DNA of 64,000 nucleotides from Ardenticatenaceae bacterium (GTDB taxonomy: Bacteria > Chloroflexota > Anaerolineae > Promineifilales > Promineifilaceae). A model generated the notes under the pieces. That model had not been told where the DNA came from. It saw only the letters and a list, made by a program, of their open reading frames with translations, and did no database searches. Of this stretch, positions 11,301-20,841 are shown in pieces. Location of the stretch: contig JACKBX010000007.1 in NCBI GenBank assembly GCA_020634375.1, positions 1 to 64,000 on the forward strand. The letters are read 5' to 3'. The stretch's first letter is position 1. Each line of letters starts with the position of its first letter. The position numbers and the translations under genes are program-made.

Positions 11301-14300
11301 GGGGTGATCCCTTATTATGGCCTTTGTGGAGATTGCTGGTAAATGGTGTTTCAGTAATCTCTGGTGATTCGTTTGGGGTGATCCCCGCAAGTGCTACAAC
11401 CTTGACGCTTACTAGCACAACGTTTCAGTAATCTCTGGTGATTCGTTTGGGGTGATCCCGACGGCTTGAGGCGATGCGGGCGCTTGATATAACGTTTCAG
11501 TAATCTCTGGTGATTCGTTTGGGGTGATCCAAAGCCTCCCGGCGGCACAATACGCCGGGAGGCGAGTTTCAGTAATCTCTGGTGATTCGTTTGGGGTGAT
11601 CCACGCCGAACGGCGCATACGCTGAGTAGATTATACCGTTTCAGTAATCTCTGGTGATTCGTTTGGGGTGATCCATTCGCCTTTGCAGCAGGCGACGAAT
11701 GACAATTTTTGTTTCAGTAATCTCTGGTGATTCGTTTGGGGTGATCCATTACGGCTGGATTCCCCTGCCAACCGTTCGCCAGTGTTTCAGTAATCTCTGG
11801 TGATTCGTTTGGGGTGATCCACAGTGTGGTGATTGAGACAAATATCATCGCCACTGTTTCAGTAATCTCTGGTGATTCGTTTGGGGTGATCCCCAGTTGC
11901 GGCTGCTGGGGCAAATGTGCGCCGATTGTTTCAGTAATCTCTGGTGATTCGTTTGGGGTGATCCAGTCGTCCAGGGTATCGCAATCGCCATCTGGTGATG
12001 TTTCAGTAATCTCTGGTGATTCGTTTGGGGTGATCCTATTGTGGCCTCTATGGAGATTGTTGGTAAATGGCGTTTCAGTAATCTCTGGTGATTCGTTTGG
12101 GGTGATCCGCAGCGGCGGCTAACAACGCTGTTGCCGCCGAATAGTTTCAGTAATCTCTGGTGATTCGTTTGGGGTGATCCCTAAACCTGCCGCGCCTAAT
12201 TTGAACGGGTCTGCGTTTCAGTAATCTCTGGTGATTCGTTTGGGGTGATCCCCACCCGGCAACGACCAGCGAATGCCCATACCCGATGTTTCAGTAATCT
12301 CTGGTGATTCGTTTGGGGTGATCCACAGATTTAACAATTAGCTTTGGCACAGTAAAGCAAGTTTCAGTAATCTCTGGTGATTCGTTTGGGGTGATCCAAT
12401 GTTTTGTCTACCGGCTAACCATCATCTTTGCGGTTTCAGTAATCTCTGGTGATTCGTTTGGGGTGATCCCTTTGGCTAGGAATATTATCTGTGGTAAATG
12501 TGCCAAGTTTCAGTAATCTCTGGTGATTCGTTTGGGGTGATCCCTCAAATAAATCATCAGACGCAGCGATAATGAGGCGTTTCAGTAATCTCTGGTGATT
12601 CGTTTGGGGTGATCCGACGTTCGTACATTTCCATCTGAACATCATTCAGAGTTTCAATAATCTCTGGTGATTCGTTTGGGGTGATCCTTTACGCATCGCA
12701 CCGATAGCCAGTGCGCGGGGAGTTTCAGTAATCTCTGGTGATTCGTTTGGGGTGATCCTACATGAAACGCTATTAGTAGCCCATAATTACAAAGTTTCAG
12801 TAATCTCTGGTGATTCGTTTGGGGTGATCCTCGGCTAAGGCGTGCCACTACCACAGTTTTAGGCGTGTTTCAGTAATCTCTGGTGATTCGTTTGGGGTGA
12901 TCCTTTAATTTTCTGTTTGGCCTCGGCGTATTGCTCCGGTTTCAGTAATCTCTGGTGATTCGTTTGGGGTGATCCACATTGGGTGATTATTTGTATTCAT
13001 TATTTTATGTCGTTTCAGTAATCTCTGGTGATTCGTTTGGGGTGATCCGCAGGTGTTGGTGGTAAGGAACTCGCTAAAATGATGTTTCAGTAATCTCTGG
13101 TGATTCGTTTGGGGTGATCCGTATTTGTTTATTGTGATGTGTCAACCAGTACAGATGTTTCAGTAATCTCTGGTGATTCGTTTGGGGTGATCCACTCCTA
13201 CGGCTGGTCTGACTGGCGCTGGGTGTACGTTTCAGTAATCTCTGGTGATTCGTTTGGGGTGATCCCGTTGATCACAAAACGTACAAGCGATTTGGACACG
13301 AAGTTTCAGTAATCTCTGGTGATTCGTTTGGGGTGATCCCACGCCTGAAGCAGGCAGTCGTGTTCCAGACAATAGTTTCAGTAATCTCTGGTGATTCGTT
13401 TGGGGTGATCCTTTTCTGATTACCTGCTCAATTCTCCGCCTGCCAACCGTTTCAGTAATCTCTGGTGATTCGTTTGGGGTGATCCCATACTGGCCGGGAG
13501 CCACCTCAATTGCTTCCAGCAGTTTCAGTAATCTCTGGTGATTCGTTTGGGGTGATCCCACCTGACCCATGACATTGGCCACAAAGTGTCCGGTGTTTCA
13601 GTAATCTCTGGTGATTCGTTTGGGGTGATCCGTATATTTGCATCAGTCGGCCAGATGTGCAGTGCGCTGTTTCAGTAATCTCTGGTGATTCGTTTGGGGT
13701 GATCCCATCTGACGATTGGCTGATTGTGGACACGGAGACTACCGTTTCAGTAATCTCTGGTGATTCGTTTGGGGTGATCCCGTGGACGCCCAGCCCGGCC
13801 ATGCCCACCACATAGGTTTCAGTAATCTCTGGTGATTCGTTTGGGGTGATCCGAAAGCAAAGAAGCCTACAAACTGGAACCTAAAGAGTTTCAGTAATCT
13901 CTGGTGATTCGTTTGGGGTGATCCATGCCACCCTCACCAAGCGCCGCAGCCTGGGCAACCAGTTTCAGTAATCTCTGGTGATTCGTTTGGGGTGATCCAT
14001 GGACTTTACCCGGCATTCTTCTCCGAAGAGGACGTTTCAGTAATCTCTGGTGATTCGTTTGGGGTGATCCATATTGAATATTCAGCTTGTGCAATGCCAG
14101 CAAGCGTTTCAGTAATCTCTGGTGATTCGTTTGGGGTGATCCAAGTATCTGCCAGAATTGCGGCCACAAGTTGCAAAAGTTTCAGTAATCTCTGGTGATT
14201 CGTTTGGGGTGATCCAGTACACTGTCATAAGCCTTGCTTGTTGTATACAATGTTTCAGTAATCTCTGGTGATTCGTTTGGGGTGATCCTCAACCAATCCA

Positions 14301-16435
14301 TGACCTCCTGGAATTTCGCAGCCGTTTCAGTAATCTCTGGTGATTCGTTTGGGGTGATCCTCGTCGAAGATGGCGGTGTTCTAATGGTAGAAACGGTTTC
14401 AGTAATCTCTGGTGATTCGTTTGGGGTGATCCAAAGTGGGGTGCATTCGTGCAATGGGATGATGCAGGTTTCAGTAATCTCTGGTGATTCGTTTGGGGTG
14501 ATCCCACGATGTCAAGGCGCGGTGTGTGTCTGCACTAGTCTTGTTTCAGTAATCTCTGGTGATTCGTTTGGGGTGATCCTGCTGGTGTTTGGTCAGCCCC
14601 GGCCGTCGTTTACACCGTTTCAGTAATCTCTGGTGATTCGTTTGGGGTGATCCTCTGGTGTGCCACGATTACTCCTACCCAGAATGGAAGTTTCAGTAAT
14701 CTCTGGTGATTCGTTTGGGGTGATCCATCAATCAGATTTATTTTACACCGGTTGTTTCGAGTTTCAGTAATCTCTGGTGATTCGTTTGGGGTGATCCCGA
14801 TGACCTGATTCAAGAGTACAAAGAAGCATACAAGTTTCAGTAATCTCTGGTGATTCGTTTGGGGTGATCCGCCGATGACCTGATTCAAGAGTACAAAGAA
14901 GCATACAAGTTTCAGTAATCTCTGGTGATTCGTTTGGGGTGATCCTCATCTCCCTAGCCTTACCACGCTTGGTTTTAGCCGTTTCAGTAATCTCTGGTGA
15001 TTCGTTTGGGGTGATCCGTGTTTTGCCCACAGGGAGGACATCATTGTGGCAAGTTTCAGTAATCTCTGGTGATTCGTTTGGGGTGATCCCAGCCTCTTCA
15101 TGATGGAACGAACTATTTTCATTTGTTTCAGTAATCTCTGGTGATTCGTTTGGGGTGATCCGTCAATCGCTTGCGCATCATCTCGGTAGGAAAAGTGTTT
15201 CAGTAATCTCTGGTGATTCGTTTGGGGTGATCCGTACACCTCACGGCCGACAGCCGCGACGGTGGTTAGTTTCAGTAATCTCTGGTGATTCGTTTGGGGT
15301 GATCCATGACCTGCAAGAGGAAGTCGGTAAATCAGAGACACGTTTCAGTAATCTCTGGTGATTCGTTTGGGGTGATCCGTGGAACAACTGTAATGTTTGG
15401 TTTATCCTCAACTGTTTCAGTAATCTCTGGTGATTCGTTTGGGGTGATCCGCTGATGCCAGCGCCCACCACGACCCGGTGACGCTGTTTCAGTAATCTCT
15501 GGTGATTCGTTTGGGGTGATCCCAAATTCAATCTGAGCAATGATGTCATCGGGGAGTTGTTTCAGTAATCTCTGGTGATTCGTTTGGGGTGATCCTCCAA
15601 GTCCTGGGAGTTAACCGCCCCAGGCAGCAAGTTTCAGTAATCTCTGGTGATTCGTTTGGGGTGATCCTGCATGTTTTCACCGGCAAGAGCGGTCAGCGCT
15701 CTTGTTTCAGTAATCTCTGGTGATTCGTTTGGGGTGATCCCCGCCAGAGGATGTGAAGGTAACGCGGCAAATTGTGCGTTTCAGTAATCTCTGGTGATTC
15801 GTTTGGGGTGATCCCGGCCAGTAAATGTTGCGCCAGGTCGTGAGCCCGTGAGTTTCAGTAATCTCTGGTGATTCGTTTGGGGTGATCCTCCACCGTGCCA
15901 CGATAGTCGCGGATGGCGTCACGCAGTTTCAGTAATCTCTGGTGATTCGTTTGGGGTGATCCCGCTCCAGCTTCCAGAGCCAGGTCAACGGCCGTTTCCG
16001 TTTCAGTAATCTCTGGTGATTCGTTTGGGGTGATCCTCTCCTGCGCTTACTGTGGACGGCCGTTTTACACAAGTTTCAGTAATCTCTGGTGATTCGTTTG
16101 GGGTGATCCATCTGCACCAGCGAAGGCGTACGCCTCGCTGGTGAAGTTTCAGTAATCTCTGGTGATTCGTTTGGGGTGATCCGCTCGCTTCTTGCGAGGG
16201 GTCGTACATTAAATCGTTGTTTCAGTAATCTCTGGTGATTCGTTTGGGGTGATCCGACGGATTGCCTTTATATCCCCATTCCGGGCAAAAGTTTCAGTAA
16301 TCTCTGGTGATTCGTTTGGGGTGATCCGCCCCGTCCATTCTGCGTATCGCTACGAATGCGCAGGTTTCAGTAATCTCTGGTGATTCGTTTGGGGTGATCC
16401 AATGTTGACGAGCCGGAGGCGGTAAGAATTGTAAT
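2335..16435 (-). CRISPR. Giant type I CRISPR array, regular part (about 194 repeats)
   Basis: On the plus strand the 36-bp repeat begins GTTTCAGTAATCTCTGG and ends TTTGGGGTGATC; spacers are about 34-38 bases and the unit averages about 72.5 bp. The first entry is a 6-base repeat remnant (2335-2340) cut by the IS3 element; the first full repeat starts at 2377 and the last clean one at 16364. Read on the minus strand the repeat ends ACTGAAAC, the usual 8-nt crRNA 5' handle of type I-A/I-B systems, so transcription is leftward and new spacers enter at the right end beside the cas genes. Repeats are nearly invariant, with single changes near 4330 (extra G), 5680, 8234 and 12652. Several spacers occur twice. 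The repeat number is a manual estimate. Confidence 0.97.
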
Positions 16436-17729
16436 GTTTCAGTAACTCTGGTGATTCGTTTGGGTGATCCGTTTCTGCTGTTTGGTATCAATAAGTTTGT
16501 TTGTGTTTCAGTAATTCTGGTGATTCGTTTGGGTGATCCAAACTCTGTAAAGCTATAGAAAATAAAAACCGCTGTTTCAGTAATCTCGGTGATTCGTTTG
16601 GGTGATCCGCGTCACCCCAACGCGCACAAGTTCGTAATTGGATTCGTTGATCCAGCATGCCAGCTAGCTGCAAACCCGGTCAGTAACGGATCGTGGTGAT
16701 CATTGATGGCGGAATAGAAAGTGAACTCTGGTGATTCGTGTGATCAGGCGAATATGTCGCTCGCGCGTCAAATTGGGATCGTTTGGGGTGATCCAAAGGT
16801 TGATACCAGTGCCCTGAATAGTTTCAAACTTGTGATTGTTTGGATCCAGCGGAACCAGGTTCCTCGTCGGCGTCAGTTTCATTTGAGTGATCCATCAATT
16901 CAATGGCGTGCTGATGAAGTTTCAGTAATCTCTGGTGATTCGTTTGGGGTGATCCCAATGCGCCGTAGCTAGTACGTTTCGAACTCTGATTCGTTTGGGA
17001 TCCATCTGCTTTGATGTGTCGAATACCCGGGTTTCAGTAATCTCTGGTGATCTGTGATCCATATCCTAGCTTCGCCCGCCGTTCAGATGATTGTTTGGGT
17101 GATCCTCGAGTGCACCCGCACCGTCGTTCAGCGTTTCAGTAATCTGTGATTCGTTGGTAGATCCAACCAGATTGCGGCCACGCTAAAAGTTTATGTCAGT
17201 AATCTCTGGTGATTCGTTTGGGGTGATCCGAGCCGCAGCCAAAGCGCATACACATCCAGGAACGGTGATCTGATCCGAGCCATCACGTTTTTCAGTAATC
17301 TGGTGATTGTTTGGTGATCCACCAGATTCGGCCAATCGCTAAAAGTGTTTCAGTAATCTCTGAGTGATCCACCATCGTTTTTGAACACGCGTGGCGTTTC
17401 GAATTTGCGTGTGATCCATGAAATGGTCGTGAACAGAGTTTCAGTAATCTCTGGTGATTCGTGTGATCGTGGCACAGCACGTAGGGCGCTGGGTGTTGTG
17501 AATCTTGGTGATTCGGGTATCCAGTTCCACAACCGTGCGTTTGCGACGGCAGTAATCTCTGGTGATTCGTTTGGGGTGATCCATGCGCACGTCGCGATTG
17601 CCCAAAGCGCGTTTGTATCGGATTCTTTGGGTGATCCAGGCCAGCGGCGTTTGACGGCTGAGTCGGCAATCTCTGGATTCGTTAGGGGTGATCCGTTTCT
17701 GCTGTTTGGTATCAATTAAGTTTGTTTGT
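16436..17729 (-). CRISPR. Corrupted leader-side segment of the array
   Basis: Repeats here are broken by many small deletions (for example GGG for GGGG, TCT or CTC dropped) and by rearranged fragments such as GATTCGTTTGGGATCC; only one full repeat (16919-16954) survives. Two spacers at 16471-16504 and 16540-16573 recur at 17695-17729 and 17767-17802, differing only by one- or two-base length changes, mostly in homopolymers. Since this is the young end of the array, natural decay is unexpected, and a long-read consensus or assembly error is the likelier cause. It contains no credible gene. Confidence 0.7.
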
Positions 17730-17838
17730 GTTTCAGTAATCTCTGGTGATTCGTTTGGGGTGATCCAAACTCTGTAAAGCTATAGAAAATAAAAAAACCG
17801 CTGTTTCAGTAATCTCTGGTGATTCGTTTGGGGTGATC
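17730..17838 (-). CRISPR. Leader-proximal two intact repeats
   Basis: Two perfect 36-bp repeats (17730-17765 and 17803-17838) around one spacer (17766-17802). The last repeat is followed at 17839 by non-repeat sequence, which marks the leader boundary on the minus strand. Confidence 0.9.
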
Positions 17839-18008
17839 CCGCCGTTTTCCTGGATTTTATCAGGTCATTTTGAAACTATCACGGCCGTTCCGCTGTGTAG
17901 AACGCAAATTTGAAGCCCGTTTTTTAAGAATGATGCCCATCTATTTGATTGTTAACACGCTTTTTTCGCAAATCACTTTTTGTTGGTTTCCGGGGGGGAT
18001 TTGCGAAG
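17839..18008 (-). promoter_or_regulatory. Probable CRISPR leader
   Basis: A 170-bp stretch between the first repeat and the cas6 stop codon. It is A/T-biased on the array side and contains a 10-bp inverted repeat (TTCGCAAATC and GATTTGCGAA, about 17967-18007) that could end cas6 transcription, and a short palindrome CCTGATAAAATCCAGG next to the repeat. Its role as leader rests on position beside the cas genes and on the repeat orientation; no promoter was firmly placed. Confidence 0.6.
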
Positions 18009-19031
18009 CTATTGTAACAGGCTATTGGCCTGCATCCAATCCCAGTATAACGGCCAACTGCCACCGTCGAGAGCGTAAACACCGTTACCTTTGACAACTG
18101 ATTTTCCGCTTTGGGTGGCCTGGCCGAGGGTGAGCCAGGGCATGAGCAGCGTCCAGTCAGGACTATAGTAAACGGCCGTTCCCGTCAATCCACTCAGGGG
18201 CGTCTTAGTCCGTTTACGATTAGAACGACTCCACAATTCGTGCCATGCTACCTCAGAATCCACCAGGCGCACATGGTCGGCGGCTGCATGTAACCGGGCA
18301 ATTTGCGCCGGTGGCCGCCGTTCCTCTCCGGCAAACTGCCGGTTCAGCTCGTCAATGCGGTAGAGGGCGCGGCGAAAGAAAACGGAAAAGTCAGGGACTT
18401 TGTAAAGCCGTTGTTTTTCCTCCAGGCGCATAGGCGTGAAGTAATGGATGGTGAGTTCGTTGTTGGCGGGCAGTTGTTGTAGATGCAGTTGGGAGATGTG
18501 GGTCACGGCCGTCCAATCTACGTGAATGGTGGGCACATGTACGAGATTCTTCTGTGGATCAAGCAGTGGCTGCGCGTCACCACGCAGGGGGTCTACGGCC
18601 GTCATCCCCACCACGTCAAAGCGTCCCAACCCTTCGCGCCGCCCCGGGCCAACGCCTTCACTCTGGCCCATTTCATTGATGGCGAGAACGAAGTAGGGCA
18701 GGTAGCGGAAGCCTTCTCCGAACAGGGTGAGGCCGAAGCTAAAGGCGTCACCAGGGGAGAGGTCGTATCGCGGGGGGATGGGAGGGATGAGGGCGTAGGC
18801 GCGGACGATGGTTCCGGGGTCGAGGTTGGCGGCAAGGAGCCAGCAGGCAGGGCAAGTAGCGGCGTGTTCTGGTGTGGGGTCGCCGCGGCGGTTGGTTTCT
18901 GGACAGGTGGCACGGCGCATGACGTTGGCGAGGGCGTTGCGCAGGTTGTTGCCAGCATAGTGCCCGCCTAGTTTGATGGGCGTGGTGGCGATGCAGTCGA
19001 AGCGGAGGTGGGTGATTTGTAGGTTGGTCAT
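18009..19031 (-). CDS. cas6: Cas6, CRISPR pre-crRNA endoribonuclease
   Basis: A 340-residue Cas6-family RAMP protein that should cut the array transcript within each repeat, leaving the 8-nt handle ACTGAAAC on every guide. Two halves of RAMP-like character are seen, with family features such as the Cys-rich segment CPETNRRGDPTPEHAATCPACW near residue 45, the TPMRL segment in the middle, and a C-terminal Gly-rich stretch VVKGNGVYAL. The start at 19031 (MTNLQITHL) is preferred over an upstream ATG at 19079 because an AGGAAAG ribosome site sits eight bases before it and the upstream ATG lies in a strong hairpin. It is the last gene of the cas8-cas7-cas5 operon, 95 bases after cas5. The leftward neighbour is the leader. 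Confidence 0.88.
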   Translation of the reverse strand: MTNLQITHLRFDCIATTPIKLGGHYAGNNLRNALANVMRRATCPETNRRGDPTPEHAATCPACWLLAANLDPGTIVRAYALIPPIPPRYDLSPGDAFSFGLTLFGEGFRYLPYFVLAINEMGQSEGVGPGRREGLGRFDVVGMTAVDPLRGDAQPLLDPQKNLVHVPTIHVDWTAVTHISQLHLQQLPANNELTIHYFTPMRLEEKQRLYKVPDFSVFFRRALYRIDELNRQFAGEERRPPAQIARLHAAADHVRLVDSEVAWHELWSRSNRKRTKTPLSGLTGTAVYYSPDWTLLMPWLTLGQATQSGKSVVKGNGVYALDGGSWPLYWDWMQANSLLQ

Positions 19032-19062
19032 TTGGCGTACTTTCCTGAACTCAACAGGCAAG

Positions 19063-19096
19063 CTCCGCCCTTCTGACATAGAGTCAGAGGGCGGAG
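19063..19096 (-). promoter_or_regulatory. Strong hairpin between cas5 and cas6
   Basis: CTCCGCCCT and AGGGCGGAG arms, extended inward by CTGAC and GTCAG, enclose a tiny loop. It lies just upstream of the cas6 ribosome site. It could stabilise the upstream message, act as an attenuator, or be a processing site; there is no U-run for a normal terminator. Confidence 0.6.
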
Positions 19097-19126
19097 TTGT
19101 ATGATTTTGTGTGGATGGTTTTCTCG

Positions 19127-19849
19127 CTACCCTGCTGCCTGTTCATACAGGGAATAGGAGCGGCTGGACTTTTTGAGCCGGTAGGGCAGGATGATGTGGC
19201 GAGTGATGCGTAACGGCCGTTTGCTGTTGTAAATATCCACCTGCTCAAACTTCATCTTTGGGTCACAGTCGTCCAACTGCTGTACCAGCCCCATTTTAGG
19301 GAATTGGGCAGCCTCCGCAGTCAGTAGGATGAAGGCGTCTGCACTCTCAATGGCCTCCGGTTCAGCCAATAACTGCATAAAGCCCCCTCGTTTGCCCAGA
19401 TAATTGATTTGCGCCAGCCATTCCTTTAACTGCGCAGCTTTCTCTTCTGGCACACCAAAGGCCAGATGGATTGGCTCCGGGTGGTACACATACTCGCGAT
19501 ACGCGATTGTGCTTTGAAAAGGCCAATTACCATCTGCAATTGCTTGAGCGATAAACGCTTCTTTTGCCTCTTTCTTGCCTTTGAATTCCTTTTGGCGCAG
19601 GATTTTAGCAAACAGGTTCGTGACGACGATTTGCAAGGGCAGTTGAATCCCGATCTGCAAATCTCGAATCCAGGGCCAGGCCGCTTCGCCTGGCCCACGG
19701 CCGCTGGTGCGCAGGGCCACATCCAGCACAGCCAGCTTTAGGGCATAGGGAGACGGCAAGAGTAAGCTTTTACCGCCGCTGGACGTGGCCCAGGACGGCC
19801 GTAAGCTAAACAGCGTTGTCGGTTGGTAACTTGCTTTTAGCCAGTCCAT
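19127..19849 (-). CDS. cas5: Cas5, Cascade subunit (I-A-like)
   Basis: A 240-residue RAMP protein expected to cap the 5' handle of the crRNA in the surveillance complex. The call rests on position directly after cas7 (five bases apart), on length, and on a Cas5-type N-terminus with a Gly-rich turn (ATSSGGKSLLLPSPYALKLAVLDVAL, where the Pro-Ser-Pro-Tyr segment resembles Cas5a proteins). The ATG at 19849 is chosen; upstream codons in the frame overlap cas7. The C-terminus (RHIILPYRLKKSSRSYSLYEQ) is basic. Cas5 proteins diverge quickly, so family is certain only together with the operon context. Confidence 0.8.
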   Translation of the reverse strand: MDWLKASYQPTTLFSLRPSWATSSGGKSLLLPSPYALKLAVLDVALRTSGRGPGEAAWPWIRDLQIGIQLPLQIVVTNLFAKILRQKEFKGKKEAKEAFIAQAIADGNWPFQSTIAYREYVYHPEPIHLAFGVPEEKAAQLKEWLAQINYLGKRGGFMQLLAEPEAIESADAFILLTAEAAQFPKMGLVQQLDDCDPKMKFEQVDIYNSKRPLRITRHIILPYRLKKSSRSYSLYEQAAG

Positions 19850-19854
19850 GATCG

Positions 19855-20829
19855 TTAACCTGCATAACGCATGGTAAACGGCGCATCGGCCATCAAACCG
19901 CTCACCTTTTCGGCATATTCTGCCAACGAAGTAAATTGGTGGGATGTCAAGGCATTGGCGCGGATGCCGTTGAGAGTGTTGCACAGTTGAGCCAACTGCT
20001 CGTTATAGCCTTCCTTGATGGGGCTGAGGGTGGGCGCAGGAATCACATCCTGGCTGACGGTGAGCACACCGGCCACATCTACGATGTGCGGCGCCTGCGT
20101 ACCGCGCATGGCCCCCGCCGGTTCTACCAGTGTGTAAAGCAGCGCTTCCAGCAGCGCCTTAAACCGCGCCTGCCGCTCTTCTTCGCTGATGACGTATTCG
20201 TGGGTGATGTCGTTAAAGCCAATCCGTGCGGCTTCAATGGTGGCGACCAGCGCGTAAATACCACTGTTGGCCGGACGGTGGAAAATCGCCTGTCCCAAAT
20301 TGGCTTTGCGCGTACCTTCTTCACTGTCTTCATCCCGTTTTTTATCGCTGCGTTCGTTGGCATATTTGACATGGAAGTAGCTATCGGAGCGGGTGGATTC
20401 GGGGAGGCCAACGACCCAGCCAAATTCCACTACCGATTTGCGCGGCAATGATTTTGAACCGGCGGTGATGAGATTGCCCAACATATCATCCATCGCGCAG
20501 GTTTGCAGCATCAGGCTTAACGATTCGGCGTCGCTTTTCTCGGCGATGTCGTCCATATAGGTTTCATCGGCGCTGATGCGGTTGGCGTTGAAGGTGCGGC
20601 AGCCGGCGCACAGCGGCAGTCCGCTGGCCGTTGCCACGCGGTGTAGATGTTCGGCCAAAATGTGTTTGATCATGTCGCCGGAGATGGCGTTGACGTTTTG
20701 TAAACGGCCGTTGCCATCAACAATATTGACCATGCGGGTTTGAATCTGATTACCTTCACCACCTTCATTGTTCAGGCTGTGCATATCCAGGGTGAGTTGA
20801 GCAGAAAGTGAAACTGAGTAAATTGACAC
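19855..20829 (-). CDS. cas7: Cas7, Cascade backbone subunit (Csa2/DevR type)
   Basis: A 324-residue Cas7 of the DevR/Csa2 family, which polymerises along the crRNA to form the backbone of the complex. The N-terminus is characteristic: a beta strand with LDMHSLNNEGGEGNQIQTR (residues 15-33), then VNAISGDMIKHILAEHL (47-63). A thumb-like segment NANRISADETYMDDI and the C-terminal RPANSGIYAL also fit. This subtype of Cas7 is typical of I-A and some I-B loci and is the best clue to subtype here. It begins 12 bases after the KTSC gene and ends five bases before cas5, so all are one operon. Confidence 0.92.
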   Translation of the reverse strand: MSIYSVSLSAQLTLDMHSLNNEGGEGNQIQTRMVNIVDGNGRLQNVNAISGDMIKHILAEHLHRVATASGLPLCAGCRTFNANRISADETYMDDIAEKSDAESLSLMLQTCAMDDMLGNLITAGSKSLPRKSVVEFGWVVGLPESTRSDSYFHVKYANERSDKKRDEDSEEGTRKANLGQAIFHRPANSGIYALVATIEAARIGFNDITHEYVISEEERQARFKALLEALLYTLVEPAGAMRGTQAPHIVDVAGVLTVSQDVIPAPTLSPIKEGYNEQLAQLCNTLNGIRANALTSHQFTSLAEYAEKVSGLMADAPFTMRYAG

Positions 20830-20841
20830 GAGATTATCTCC

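Noticed and set aside
2357..16491. Dozens of small open frames on both strands reading words like SPQTNHQRLLK, ITPNESPEITET or VSVISGDSFGVI
   Set aside because: These are translations of the CRISPR repeat in different frames, not genes.
16721..17719. Open frames in the scrambled array segment
   Set aside because: Built from broken repeats and spacers; no coding signs.
17870..18094. 74-aa plus-strand frame in the leader
   Set aside because: Lies across the leader and the cas6 stop, with no ribosome site or recognisable product.
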